A stretch of 64,000 nucleotides of DNA from Paenibacillus sp. HW567 (GCF_000374185.1 NZ_KB910518.1:2117687-2181686); one strand, 5' to 3'; counted from the first letter of the stretch, positions 53,980 through 63,102 are shown. Notes: generated from the sequence alone by a model not told the origin. Program-made: numbers and translations.

Positions 53980-56287
53980 GATCATTCGCAATGATTTCTT
54001 GAAAAGCAAAGGGATAACGCTGATCACTATGGGCTTTGTAGCGGCTGCAGCCATGCTTGTTTCTCTTGTCGCCATGCTTGTCGTAAATTTATCCGGTTCG
54101 ATAGATTCATTGATGACTCAAGCGAAAACCCCGCATTTTATGCAGATGCATTCGGGTGTAATTGATACTGCACGTCTAACGGCTTTTGCAGAGCAGAATA
54201 GCAATGTCGCTGAATTTCAGGTGCTTGAGTTTCTTAATGTTGACAGTGCGCGGATTGTAATTGACGGAAGCTCGCTTGCGGACAGCGTTCAGGACAACGG
54301 ATTCAGCACGCAAAGCACTAAATTTGATTATCTCCTTGATCTTGACGGACAGCCGATACAGGTATCCGATGGAGAGCTTTATGTCCCGATCAGCTACATG
54401 AAGGACGGGAGCGCTAAGGTTGGCGACAAGGCTGTGATATCCGGGAAGGACTTTACCGTTGCCGGGTTTCTGCGTGATTCGCAGATGAATTCATTGCTCG
54501 CCTCGTCAAAGAGGTTTCTTGTGAGCGAGAATGACTATGCTGAAATCAAGGATGTCGGAAGCACAGAATATCTGATTGAGTTCAGGTTGAAGGATTTGTC
54601 TGCGCTTGGTGCGTTCCAGACCGCTTACACCTCCGCAGGTCTTGAAGCCAATGGGCCGACGATTACATATTCGCTTTTCAAAATGCTTAACGCCATTTCC
54701 GACGGGCTGATGATTGCCGTAATCCTTCTTGTAAGCGTGCTTGTCGTTGCAATTGCGCTGATGTGCATACGCTTCACGCTGCTCGCAAAAATCGAGGAAG
54801 ATTACCGCGAAATAGGTGTGATGAAGGCCATTGGGCTGCATGTCTCCGACATCAGGAAAATATATGTTGGAAAATACGCTGCAATTGCGGCGGCCGGCTG
54901 TATCCTTGGGTTTGCACTTTCGTTTGTGTTTAGAAGCAATCTTCAAGAGAACATACGGCTTTATATGGGGGAAAGCGGGAATTCTATCGTTGGCTTGCTT
55001 TTCGGAATCATGGGTGTCCTGCTGGTATTCCTTGCAATTATTGCTTATGTAAGCAGAGTGCTGAAGCGTTTTCGGAAAATATCCGCGGTGGAAGCGATAC
55101 GCTTGGGTACTTCACAGGAGAAATCTGCGGGCGCGAAGCATTGTCGCCTAAGCAGAAACAGGCTGCTTAACACGAATGTTTTTCTCGGTATTAAAGAAGT
55201 TCTCGCCAGAAAAAGACTTTACGCCACAATGCTTGCGGTGCTTGTCATCTCGGTATTTATTATGCTTGTTCCGCACAACCTGTACAACACGATTTCTTCA
55301 AAAGGCTTCATCACCTATATGGGAATGGGCAAAAGTGATATGCGCATTGACCTTCAGCAGACCGGCAATATTCCCGGAAAAGCTGCCGAAATTGCAGAGG
55401 CCATGAAGAACGACAGGTCCATATCCAAATTTGCCGTGCTTACGACCAAAACCTACACAGTAAGGACAGAGGACGGCTCGGAGGAACGTATCAAAATTGA
55501 GCTGGGTGATCATTCCATTTTCCCCTTGCAATATTCCGCAGGCAGAGCGCCCGCCACAGCAGATGAAATTGCTCTTTCAGGTATGAACGCCGATGAGCTG
55601 GGCACAAAAGCCGGAGATGTCATTACACTGGTGGCCCGGGGGAAGGAGAAGAATCTTACGGTCAGCGGAATTTACTCCGACATCACCAACGGCGGCAAAA
55701 CTGCAAAAGCAGTTTTCACCGACAATTCGGCGGACACGATGTGGAGCGTCATTAGTGCGGAGCTTTCGGATAAAGCTCTTGTCGCGAGCAAGGTTGCGGA
55801 ATATGCGGAGCAATATGATTTTGCAAAGGTATCGGACATTGATGAATATATTGCGCAGACCTTCGGCTCAACCATTAACTCTGTAGGGCAAGCAGCCCGT
55901 GTCGCTATTGTCGTTGCGCTGATAATATCGGTACTGGTTACGCTGTTGTTTATGAAGCTGCTTGTGGCAAAGAACAGGCATTCCATAGCCGTAATGAAAG
56001 CTTTAGGTTTTAGAAACTCGGATATTGTGGCGCAGTATGTCTCCCGTTCGGGATTGGTGCTGGTTGCGGGAATTGTTATCGGCACGCTGCTTGCGAATAC
56101 TCTGGGAGAAATTCTTGCAGGTGCCGTGATCGCCTCGTTTGGAGCATCGTCGTTCACATTTGCGGTTAATCCGCTTTCTGCATATATACTGTATCCATTA
56201 ATGATGGTGTGCTCTGTACTTGTCGCAACCATAATCGGCACATCCGGTGTGCAGCAAATTAAAATATCCGAAAATATAAAGGAGTAA
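53969..56287 (+). CDS. ABC transporter permease with two FtsX domains
   Basis: The 772-residue permease has an N-terminal helix (about 15-42) and a large extracytoplasmic domain (about 45-235). A first FtsX/MacB-like set of three helices (about 250-385) contains EDYREIGVMKAIGLHVSDIR. A fourth helix (about 425), a second outside domain (about 450-625) and a second FtsX set (about 635-765, with SIAVMKALGFRNSDI) follow. Such permeases act in antimicrobial peptide resistance or lipoprotein/peptide release rather than ordinary import. The ATG at 53969 follows GGAGGG; the upstream TTG at 53951 is less likely. The ATPase gene follows after 3 bases. Confidence 0.9.
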   Translation: MYYRIIRNDFLKSKGITLITMGFVAAAAMLVSLVAMLVVNLSGSIDSLMTQAKTPHFMQMHSGVIDTARLTAFAEQNSNVAEFQVLEFLNVDSARIVIDGSSLADSVQDNGFSTQSTKFDYLLDLDGQPIQVSDGELYVPISYMKDGSAKVGDKAVISGKDFTVAGFLRDSQMNSLLASSKRFLVSENDYAEIKDVGSTEYLIEFRLKDLSALGAFQTAYTSAGLEANGPTITYSLFKMLNAISDGLMIAVILLVSVLVVAIALMCIRFTLLAKIEEDYREIGVMKAIGLHVSDIRKIYVGKYAAIAAAGCILGFALSFVFRSNLQENIRLYMGESGNSIVGLLFGIMGVLLVFLAIIAYVSRVLKRFRKISAVEAIRLGTSQEKSAGAKHCRLSRNRLLNTNVFLGIKEVLARKRLYATMLAVLVISVFIMLVPHNLYNTISSKGFITYMGMGKSDMRIDLQQTGNIPGKAAEIAEAMKNDRSISKFAVLTTKTYTVRTEDGSEERIKIELGDHSIFPLQYSAGRAPATADEIALSGMNADELGTKAGDVITLVARGKEKNLTVSGIYSDITNGGKTAKAVFTDNSADTMWSVISAELSDKALVASKVAEYAEQYDFAKVSDIDEYIAQTFGSTINSVGQAARVAIVVALIISVLVTLLFMKLLVAKNRHSIAVMKALGFRNSDIVAQYVSRSGLVLVAGIVIGTLLANTLGEILAGAVIASFGASSFTFAVNPLSAYILYPLMMVCSVLVATIIGTSGVQQIKISENIKE

Positions 56288-56290
56288 TCT

Positions 56291-57049
56291 ATGAAAAAGA
56301 TTATTATCGGTGAAAATATAGTAAAATCCTTTGGCGCGGGCAAGGAGAAATACAATGTTCTGAATGGAGTGTCTGCCAAAATTGACAAGGGTGAGTTTGT
56401 TGCGGTGATGGGACCCTCCGGCTCAGGAAAATCGACACTGATGTTTGCAATGAGCGGAATGGATGGCATTGACGGCGGAAAGATTGCCTTTGACGGTTTA
56501 GATTTATCCGCACTCAGCGAAAACGAGCTTTCAGATATACGCAGAACAAAAATGGGGTTTGTATTCCAGCAGCCGACTTTACTGAAAAATTTGAATATCC
56601 TTGACAACATTATTCTTCCTTCAATGCGGGACAACAGAAGAAGCGCCCTGAAGATTACCGGGAAAGCAAAAGCGCTTATGAAAAAGACAGGAATTGCGGA
56701 ACTGGAAAAGCGTGATATTACACAAGTTTCGGGAGGGCAGCTTCAGCGTGTGGGCATATGCCGTGCGCTGATGAACAATCCAACAATTATTTTCGGTGAT
56801 GAGCCGACTGGTGCGCTTAATTCAAAATCCGCGCAGGAGATCATGGACATTTTTTCGGAAATCAATGCGGAAGGAACTACGGTTATGCTTGTAACTCATG
56901 ATGCCAAGGTGGCGGCTAGGACGGAGCGGATTATGTTTATGCGTGACGGAAATATTGTGAGCGAGCTGCGGCTGCCGAAATTTGGCGGCACTAATATGGA
57001 TGACAGGATCGCAAGAGTCACTGAGAAAATGCGGGATATCGGAATTTGA
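56291..57049 (+). CDS. ABC transporter ATP-binding protein (MacB/LolD type)
   Basis: The 252-residue ATPase has Walker A GPSGSGKST (residues 41-49), a Q-loop in MGFVFQQPTLLKNLNILDNI and the signature VSGGQLQRVGICRA (about 146). Walker B is IIFGDEPTGALNSKSAQEIM (about 166), and the switch His is in VTHDAKVAARTERIMFM. This pattern is typical of ATPases paired with FtsX-type permeases. AAGGAG precedes the ATG. It is the last gene of the cassette; no terminator is visible between it and ylxY. Confidence 0.95.
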   Translation: MKKIIIGENIVKSFGAGKEKYNVLNGVSAKIDKGEFVAVMGPSGSGKSTLMFAMSGMDGIDGGKIAFDGLDLSALSENELSDIRRTKMGFVFQQPTLLKNLNILDNIILPSMRDNRRSALKITGKAKALMKKTGIAELEKRDITQVSGGQLQRVGICRALMNNPTIIFGDEPTGALNSKSAQEIMDIFSEINAEGTTVMLVTHDAKVAARTERIMFMRDGNIVSELRLPKFGGTNMDDRIARVTEKMRDIGI

Positions 57050-57086
57050 TGATCATTATCCACGCAGAGCAGTGCTCGGGTTATAT

Positions 57087-57115
57087 GCATATTTTCTTCC
57101 GGGGAGTCATAGGCT
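57087..57115 (+). promoter_or_regulatory. Possible SigE-type sporulation promoter before ylxY
   Basis: GCATATT (57087-57093), a 14-base spacer and CATAGGCT (57108-57115) resemble the SigE pattern of an ATA-centred -35, 14 bases and CATACA-AT. The -10 matches only in its first half. It would allow mother-cell expression of ylxY independent of the upstream cassette. Confidence 0.3.
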
Positions 57116-57190
57116 GGGACAAAACGTCCTGTGCATTGACCTTGTGCGGGACGGACTAACGAACCGTTTCTGCCAGGGAGGAAGAACGTC

Positions 57191-58177
57191 ATGAAGACGG
57201 ATAGAGCGGCGATTATACTGGCCTGCATTGCTGTAGTTATCGGCATCGGCAGCACGTACGGACCGGTGAAGGACATGCTGGCCCAGCTTAAGCCGCAGAC
57301 TGGACTGGCTGTATGGAGCAATGCTGCCACAGAGCGGCGGGATGCTTTGCGCACGCGGATTGAGAACAAGGCAGCCAAGCTGAACAGTCCCGCAGTGGAT
57401 GCCACGGTTGACCGGGTATGGAAGGCTATTCCGGGCTATAACGGGCTTGAGGTGGATATTGAGGCTACGTACCAGACGGCGCTGCTTCGGGGAACAAATG
57501 ATCCTCTGAAGCTCCTGTACCGGCAAATACCGCCCAAGGTTTCGCTGAACGACCTGGGAGCGCAGCCGATTTACCGGGGCAACCCGGCCAAGCCGATGGT
57601 TTCGCTGATGATCAATGTGGCATGGGGCAATCAATATATTAAGCCGATGCTCGATATTCTTGATCAGGAAAAGGTGAAGGTCACTTTCTTTCTGGATGGA
57701 AGCTGGCTCAGCCATAATAAAGAGCTTGCCGCTGAAATGCTGAAGCGCGGACATGAAATGGAGAACCACGCCTATACCCATCCCGATATGAGCACCTTAA
57801 GCCGGGCGCGGGCCACCGCCGAAATTGAGAAGACACAGAAGCTCCTGAAGGAGAGCCTTGGAGTCACCAATACCTGGTTTGCTCCGCCATCGGGGGATTT
57901 TGATCAGGAGACGGTGGATATTGCCGCTTCCTTGGGGCTGAGAACAGTGCTGTGGACGCTCGATACCGTCGATTGGCGCAATCCGTCGCCGGAATCGGTG
58001 ATAGCCAAAATCAGCAGCAAGGCGGAGCCGGGAACCCTGGTCCTGATGCATCCGACAGCCTCTTCCTCCAAGGCGCTGCGGGGCATGATCCGGGGGATTC
58101 GAGCCAAAGGGCTGCAGCTTGGGACAGTCAGTCAAACGCTCTCAGCAGAGCGTCTGATCCCCGCAGATGTTGAGTGA
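57191..58177 (+). CDS. ylxY: Polysaccharide deacetylase-like protein YlxY
   Basis: The 328-residue protein has an N-terminal membrane or signal segment (about 7-25) and a NodB-type domain (about 135-320). The usual metal and catalytic Asp motif (TFDDG) is replaced by LMINVAWGN. The His pair survives as NHAYTHPDM, with Ala in place of Ser/Thr. TWFAPPSGDFDQETV and a final strand VLMHPTASS remain. It is therefore probably inactive or altered as a deacetylase, as B. subtilis YlxY seems to be. GGGAGG precedes the ATG. It precedes mlpA as in B. subtilis. Confidence 0.9.
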   Translation: MKTDRAAIILACIAVVIGIGSTYGPVKDMLAQLKPQTGLAVWSNAATERRDALRTRIENKAAKLNSPAVDATVDRVWKAIPGYNGLEVDIEATYQTALLRGTNDPLKLLYRQIPPKVSLNDLGAQPIYRGNPAKPMVSLMINVAWGNQYIKPMLDILDQEKVKVTFFLDGSWLSHNKELAAEMLKRGHEMENHAYTHPDMSTLSRARATAEIEKTQKLLKESLGVTNTWFAPPSGDFDQETVDIAASLGLRTVLWTLDTVDWRNPSPESVIAKISSKAEPGTLVLMHPTASSSKALRGMIRGIRAKGLQLGTVSQTLSAERLIPADVE

Positions 58178-58255
58178 GCCGCTTATTTCTGGTAGGATAA
58201 GAGGCGCGAATACCAAATACAGATAGAAACAGGGCTATGCCAGGAGGACTTAGAA

Positions 58256-59521
58256 GTGGAAAAAATACTATTATCAAACGGTCTGCGAGTGGTTACCGAG
58301 ACCATTCCCACGGGCCGATCTGTATCCTTCGGAATCTGGGTCAAAACAGGCTCACGGAACGAGAACCCGCTCAATAACGGGATTTCACATTTTATAGAGC
58401 ATATGCTTTTTAAAGGAACCGACCGCTACAGCGCCAAGGATATTGCTGAACAGTTCGATGCTATTGGCGGCAATGTCAATGCATTTACCTCCAAGGAATA
58501 TACATGCTATTATGCAAAAGTGCTCGATGAGCATCTGCCGATTGCCGTGGATGTGCTGGCGGATATGTTCTTCCGCTCACGGATGGATGCGGAAGAGCTG
58601 GCGAAGGAAAAAAACGTCATCCTTGAGGAAATTGCCATGTGCGAGGACACACCGGATGATCTGGTGCATGATCTGATGTGTGCTGCCGCCTACGGCGGGC
58701 ACCCGCTTGCATATACGATTCTGGGCTTGAAGGAACGCCTGCTGGAGATGACACCCGAGGATCTGCGCGCTTATATGAAGCAGCAGTATACAATTGAGAA
58801 TACGGTCATCAGCGTAGCCGGTAATATCAATGATGGCTTAATCGAGCTGCTGGAGCAGCATTTCGGGTCTTTCGACAATCACGGAGAAGCTTCCGCGCTG
58901 ACAGCGCCTGATTTTCATGGCGGGCTGCTGTTTCACCGCAAGAAAACCGAGCAAAACCACATTTGCCTTTCCCTGCCGGGCGTCCAAAGCGGTGGTCCGC
59001 TGCAATATCCAATGGTGCTGCTGAATAATGCCATCGGGGGCGGAATGAGCTCACGGATGTTCCAGGAGATCCGCGAGAAACGCGGGCTGGCCTATTCGGT
59101 ATACTCCTACCACAGCTCCCAGGCAGATAGCGGGATGTTCACGGTGTACGCCGGAACTGCGCCGAAGCAGACCAAAGCGGTGACCGAGCTGATCAAAGAA
59201 ATGATGCATGAGCTGGCTGTCAAGGGACTGAGCGAGGATGAGCTGAGAAAGGGCAAGGAGCAGCTCAAGGGCAGTCTGATCCTTAGCCTGGAGAGCACCA
59301 GCAGCCGGATGAACCGTCTGGGCAAAAACGAGCTGATGCTCGGAAGACATGATACACTGGATGAAATGATCGCCAAAATCCAGCAGGTGACCATGGATGA
59401 TGTCAATCAATTGCTCGACCATATGTTTGCGGAGCCGATCGCGCTGGCGATGGTAGGTTCTACAGACAAAGCTATAGCCAATGTTAGGAGAGATGATCTT
59501 GTCTTATTACGTTCAAATTAA
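58256..59521 (+). CDS. mlpA: M16-family zinc peptidase MlpA (YmxG)
   Basis: The 421-residue protein is a pitrilysin/insulinase-type peptidase like mitochondrial processing peptidase beta. It has the inverted zinc motif HFIEH at residues 45-49, with the downstream Glu in [15 protein letters not shown]. The second, inactive M16 domain has [20 protein letters not shown]. The GTG at 58256 follows AGGAGG. In B. subtilis it lies near ylxY and has been tied to control of protease genes. Its 3' end overlaps dut. Confidence 0.95.
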   Translation: MEKILLSNGLRVVTETIPTGRSVSFGIWVKTGSRNENPLNNGISHFIEHMLFKGTDRYSAKDIAEQFDAIGGNVNAFTSKEYTCYYAKVLDEHLPIAVDVLADMFFRSRMDAEELAKEKNVILEEIAMCEDTPDDLVHDLMCAAAYGGHPLAYTILGLKERLLEMTPEDLRAYMKQQYTIENTVISVAGNINDGLIELLEQHFGSFDNHGEASALTAPDFHGGLLFHRKKTEQNHICLSLPGVQSGGPLQYPMVLLNNAIGGGMSSRMFQEIREKRGLAYSVYSYHSSQADSGMFTVYAGTAPKQTKAVTELIKEMMHELAVKGLSEDELRKGKEQLKGSLILSLESTSSRMNRLGKNELMLGRHDTLDEMIAKIQQVTMDDVNQLLDHMFAEPIALAMVGSTDKAIANVRRDDLVLLRSN

Positions 59522-59945
59522 CAAGCTTCCGGGGAATGAGGATGTGCTGCTGCCCCGCAAAATGTCGGAGCAAGCCTCAGGTTATGACCTGTACGCTGCT
59601 GTGGGCGAGCCTGTCGTGCTTGCTCCGGGGGAGCGTACACTTATCCCTACCGGCATATCGCTGGCCATGCCGGACGGCCTGGAGGCACAGATCCGTCCGC
59701 GCAGCGGCCTGGCGCTGAAGCATGGCATCACCTGCCTGAACACACCGGGTACCATCGACGCCGATTACCGGGGCGAAATCAAGGTGCTGCTGATCAATCT
59801 GGGGCAGGAGCCATTTGCCATTGCCCGCAATGAGCGGATTGCCCAAATGGTATTCCAGGCTGTACCGTCCGTAACGTTGGTCGAAGTGGAGGAGCTGTCC
59901 GCAACAGAGCGCGGGGCAGGCGGCTTCGGGCATACGGGCAAATAA
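59499..59945 (+). CDS. dut: dUTP diphosphatase
   Basis: dUTPase hydrolyses dUTP to dUMP, keeping uracil out of DNA and feeding dTMP synthesis. The 148-residue trimeric-type enzyme has all five motifs: [51 protein letters not shown] and the C-terminal [11 protein letters not shown]. The TTG at 59499 lies 8 bases after AGGAG and gives the usual N-terminus, overlapping the end of mlpA. In B. subtilis the chromosomal dUTPases lie elsewhere. Confidence 0.95.
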   Translation: MSYYVQINKLPGNEDVLLPRKMSEQASGYDLYAAVGEPVVLAPGERTLIPTGISLAMPDGLEAQIRPRSGLALKHGITCLNTPGTIDADYRGEIKVLLINLGQEPFAIARNERIAQMVFQAVPSVTLVEVEELSATERGAGGFGHTGK

Positions 59946-60002
59946 GAAAACTGTACGCCGTTCGGTTGATGGGCGGGCGCAGTTTCAGCGCACACTATAT
60001 AG

Positions 60003-60053
60003 AAAAGCTTGCGGATGAACGCCGGTAACGGCATAGTCCGCAAGCTTTTTTTT
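60003..60053 (+). terminator. Intrinsic terminator after dut
   Basis: AAAAGCTTGCGGA (60003-60015) pairs perfectly with TCCGCAAGCTTTT (60037-60049), with an inner GCCG/CGGC stem. Eight T residues (60046-60053) follow. It is the strongest terminator in the window and closes the ylxY-mlpA-dut unit. Confidence 0.9.
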
Positions 60054-60070
60054 ATTCAAATATAAGGACG

Positions 60071-60144
60071 GCGTCTCCGTTTCCACTTCCAGTAAGTTTT
60101 CTGTGACCTATTTGGAGCGCCCAGTAATTCTTCTCCGCTCATCA
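60071..60144 (+). other. Coordinate-corrected entry follows (SigK candidate lies at 60144-60071 in reverse order; see next)
   Basis: This line is superseded by the next entry, which gives the same candidate with the right bounds; disregard it. Confidence 0.
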
Positions 60145-60171
60145 CCCATCCGCAGCCTGCGGCATAAGATG
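60144..60171 (+). promoter_or_regulatory. Possible SigK-type promoter for dpaA-dpaB
   Basis: AC (60144-60145), a 17-base spacer and CATAAGATG (60163-60171) resemble the mother-cell SigK pattern AC, 16-17 bases, CATA-NNN-TA, with the last base off. It lies about 45 bases before dpaA, whose B. subtilis homologue is SigK dependent. Confidence 0.4.
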
Positions 60172-60214
60172 CTCTATAGTCATTAGTGTGCATGTTGAAA
60201 GGAGCGTCATCCCT

Positions 60215-61111
60215 ATGCTTACTGGCATCAGGATCGTGTTCCTGGGCGGGGACGCGAGACAGATTGAAGTGATTCGGAAATGTGTGGAAATGGATGCGAC
60301 GGTAAGCGCCGCCGGGTTCGAAAAGTGGGATGCCCCAAGCCCAGGGGTGAGCCTGGAACAGATGTCGGCAGAGCTGCTAAGCAGTGCGGATGTGCTGGTG
60401 CTGCCTACGGTAGGCTGTGATGACGAAGGGAATATCAATGCGCTTTTCTCCAATCATCGTTTACAGTTGCGGGAGGAGCATATCGCGGCGCTGCCGGCAC
60501 GCTGTACGGTTTATACCGGCATGGCCAAAGGTTATTTGCGCGGGTTGTGCGTTAAGAATTCAATTAAGCTGGTGGAGCTGCTGAACCGGGACGATGTGGC
60601 TATATACAACTCTATCCCTACAGCGGAAGGCGCGCTGGTCATGGCCATTCAGAATACGGATTTTACTATTCACGGCTCTACCTCTATGGTGCTGGGTATG
60701 GGCAGAACCGGATTTACAATGGCAAGGGCGCTGCAGGGCTTAGGCTCAAGCGTGAAGGTAGGCGTAAGAAAACAAGAGCATTACGCACGCGCCGAGGAGA
60801 TGGGCTGGAAGCCTTTTATGACCGGAGAGCTGCTGGCTCATGTGGCGGAGGTTGACCTCATTTTCAATACGATTCCAAGCCTAATCATTACCGCGCAGGT
60901 GCTCTCGCGTCTTCCCAAGCACTGCGTAATTATTGATCTGGCTTCCGCCCCGGGCGGGTGCGATTTCCGCTATGCGGAAAAACGCGGGATCAAGGCTATG
61001 CTGGCACCGGGCTTGCCCGGAATCGTTGCTCCCAAAAGCGCCGGCATCATTATGGCAGGTGCGCTGGTACAGTCGATATCGGACGAGAGTTTGAACAGGG
61101 GGGACGAATAA
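60215..61111 (+). CDS. dpaA: Dipicolinate synthase subunit A
   Basis: DpaA (SpoVFA) with DpaB converts dihydroxy/dihydrodipicolinate to dipicolinic acid, the spore-core solute, in the mother cell. The 298-residue protein has an N-terminal DpaA domain (RIVFLGGDARQIEVIRKCVE). A Rossmann-type NAD(P) domain follows with the glycine motif LGMGRTGFTMARALQGLG, then IIDLASAPGGCDFRYAEKRG. The ATG at 60215 lies 9 bases after AAAGGAG. dpaB follows with no gap. Confidence 0.96.
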   Translation: MLTGIRIVFLGGDARQIEVIRKCVEMDATVSAAGFEKWDAPSPGVSLEQMSAELLSSADVLVLPTVGCDDEGNINALFSNHRLQLREEHIAALPARCTVYTGMAKGYLRGLCVKNSIKLVELLNRDDVAIYNSIPTAEGALVMAIQNTDFTIHGSTSMVLGMGRTGFTMARALQGLGSSVKVGVRKQEHYARAEEMGWKPFMTGELLAHVAEVDLIFNTIPSLIITAQVLSRLPKHCVIIDLASAPGGCDFRYAEKRGIKAMLAPGLPGIVAPKSAGIIMAGALVQSISDESLNRGDE

Positions 61112-61708
61112 ATGGATTGGCATGGAAAAACAGTAGGTTATGCGATTACCGGCTCGCACTGCACGTTTGCAGAGGTTATGCCGCAGATTCAGCGTTTCAT
61201 GGATGGCGGCGCCAAAGTGGTCCCGATTGTGTCCGCATCCGTGCTGAATACGGATACCCGCTTCGGCACATCGGAAAATTGGTTAAAACAGTTGAAAGAA
61301 ATAACAGGGAATGATATCATTTCTACAATTGTTGATGCGGAACCGCTGGGTCCTTCCAAGCTGCTGGACGTCTTGACCATCGCTCCCTGCACAGGGAACA
61401 CGACGAGCAAGCTGGCTAACGCGATGACAGACAGTCCTGTGCTTATGGCTGCCAAGTCACAAATGCGCAACGGGCGTCCGTTGGTGCTGGCGATCTCGAC
61501 CAATGACGGGCTGGGCCTGAATGCGGCGAACATTGCGAAGCTGCTGGTGACCAAGAATATATATTTTGTGCCGTTTGGCCAGGATAACCCGCAGGGCAAG
61601 CCCAATTCGCTTGTGGCGCAGATGGATCTCATTCCCGAGGCCTGTTATGCGGCGTTGCAGGGCAATCAGTTGCAGCCTATGATTATCGAACGGTTTCATT
61701 CAGCATAG
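61112..61708 (+). CDS. dpaB: Dipicolinate synthase subunit B
   Basis: DpaB (SpoVFB) is the flavoprotein-like partner of DpaA. The 198-residue product has a flavoprotein fold with VGYAITGSHCTFAEVMPQIQ, APCTGNTTSKLANAMTDSPV and NDGLGLNAANIAKLLVTKNI. An intact pair marks the organism as an endospore former. Its ATG directly follows the dpaA stop, with a GGGGGGACG purine run as ribosome site. Confidence 0.96.
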   Translation: MDWHGKTVGYAITGSHCTFAEVMPQIQRFMDGGAKVVPIVSASVLNTDTRFGTSENWLKQLKEITGNDIISTIVDAEPLGPSKLLDVLTIAPCTGNTTSKLANAMTDSPVLMAAKSQMRNGRPLVLAISTNDGLGLNAANIAKLLVTKNIYFVPFGQDNPQGKPNSLVAQMDLIPEACYAALQGNQLQPMIIERFHSA

Positions 61709-61816
61709 ACAACAGATTCGTTTAATGCAGGCACTCCGACTTATAAGGCTCATATAAGCCGTCCTCAACCTGAGGGCGGTTCAACACTTTAAAAGACCCG
61801 GCGCAGCCGTTTCTAC

Positions 61817-61846
61817 TTGTGGAATAATGGTTTGCGTACATATTAG
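61817..61846 (+). promoter_or_regulatory. Weak promoter candidate before dapG
   Basis: TTGTGG (61817-61822), 18 bases and TATTAG (61841-61846) could serve dapG-dapA. The match is poor. The same 174-base gap also holds a hairpin (CCGTCCTC/GAGGGCGG, about 61761-61781) without a U-tract. Confidence 0.3.
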
Positions 61847-61881
61847 CGTGCTTGCTTAGAGAAGTAATGGAGGAATTATTC

Positions 61882-63102
61882 ATGGGTATTTTGGTGCAAA
61901 AATTCGGCGGAACCTCACTTTCCACACCTGCGGCCAGGGAACACGTTATCCGTCATGTCAAACGTGAGCTGGCCAGCGGCTTCAGCCTGGTTGTTGTAGT
62001 ATCGGCCATGGGCCGCAAGGGTGAGCCATATGCTACGGATACACTGCTGGACTGGGCGGTGCAGAACGGAAATTCGCTGCCGGACCGGGAGAAGGACCTG
62101 CTGATGTGCTGCGGGGAGATCATCTCGGCAACAACCTTATGCGGGCTGCTGGAGCAGGAGGGCATCCGCTCGACCGTGCTGACAGGTGCGCAGGCGGGGT
62201 TTCTCACAGATAATAACTTCGGCAATGCAAGAATTCTCGATGTGCGGACCGAACGCATTCTGCGTGAATTGCGCGAACAAAAGGTAGTTATTGTAACCGG
62301 GTTCCAGGGTCAGACCGAAGCCGGTGATTTCACGACCCTTGGACGCGGTGGAAGCGATACGTCGGCAACGGCGCTTGGCGCGGCACTGCGTGCGGACATG
62401 GTTGACATTTATACGGATGTCGATGGAATTCTTACCGCCGATCCGCGGATTGTCGAGGATGCCAAGCAACTGACCTATGTCAGCTACACGGAAATCTGCA
62501 ACATGGCCTATCAAGGGGCCAAGGTAATTCACCCCCGCGCCGTTGAGATTGCGATGCAGGCTCAGATCCCGGTGCGTGTACGGTCTACATTTTCCGAAGC
62601 CGAAGGTACGCTTGTAACCCATCCTGAAGGATTTAGCGATGTTTCGAATGGGGTTGTGGACCGCTATGTTACAGGGATCGCCTATGTCAGCAATGTTACC
62701 CAGATTTCGGTCGAGTGTCCGGACGGCAACGGAACCGGCGTGCAATTGCAAATTTTCAAAAGCATGGCCGATAACGGCATCAGCGTGGATTTCATCAATG
62801 TGACGCCAAGCGAGGCTCTATATACCGTAAATGACGACAAGTCGGAGCAAGCAATTGCCGCTTTGCAGGAGCTGGGGCTGCGTCCTTCAAGCCTGTCCGG
62901 CTGCGCCAAGGTCTCTGTCATCGGCGGCGGCATCAATGGCGTTCCCGGCATTATGGCCCGTATCGTCGAAGCGCTAAGCTCGCAGAATATTCAAATCCTG
63001 CAGTCGGCGGACTCCAATACAACCATTTGGGTTCTGGTCAAAAAGGAAGACATGGTGCAGTCGCTGCGCGCATTGCATGCCAAATTTGAATTACACCGCT
63101 GA
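61882..63102 (+). CDS. dapG: Aspartate kinase I (diaminopimelate-sensitive type)
   Basis: Aspartate kinase phosphorylates aspartate, the first step to lysine, diaminopimelate, methionine and threonine. The 406-residue protein has VQKFGGTSLSTPAAREHV, FTTLGRGGSDTSATALG and YTDVDGILTADPRIV. Two C-terminal ACT domains follow (NGISVDFINVTPSEALYTV, then VPGIMARIVEALSSQNIQIL). Length matches B. subtilis DapG (404), the isozyme expressed with spore dipicolinate synthesis and inhibited by meso-diaminopimelate. The ATG at 61882 follows GGAGG. asd, which precedes it in B. subtilis, is missing here. Confidence 0.93.
   Translation: MGILVQKFGGTSLSTPAAREHVIRHVKRELASGFSLVVVVSAMGRKGEPYATDTLLDWAVQNGNSLPDREKDLLMCCGEIISATTLCGLLEQEGIRSTVLTGAQAGFLTDNNFGNARILDVRTERILRELREQKVVIVTGFQGQTEAGDFTTLGRGGSDTSATALGAALRADMVDIYTDVDGILTADPRIVEDAKQLTYVSYTEICNMAYQGAKVIHPRAVEIAMQAQIPVRVRSTFSEAEGTLVTHPEGFSDVSNGVVDRYVTGIAYVSNVTQISVECPDGNGTGVQLQIFKSMADNGISVDFINVTPSEALYTVNDDKSEQAIAALQELGLRPSSLSGCAKVSVIGGGINGVPGIMARIVEALSSQNIQILQSADSNTTIWVLVKKEDMVQSLRALHAKFELHR

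Noticed and set aside
57049..57159. 36-codon frame whose ATG overlaps the ABC ATPase stop
   Set aside because: The overlap looks tempting, but there is no ribosome site, the peptide has no recognisable features, and it covers the possible ylxY promoter. Chance is the simpler reading.
60144..60171. A feature line with inverted bounds just before the SigK candidate
   Set aside because: One list entry for this candidate carries a wrong end coordinate and zero confidence; the valid bounds are 60144-60171.
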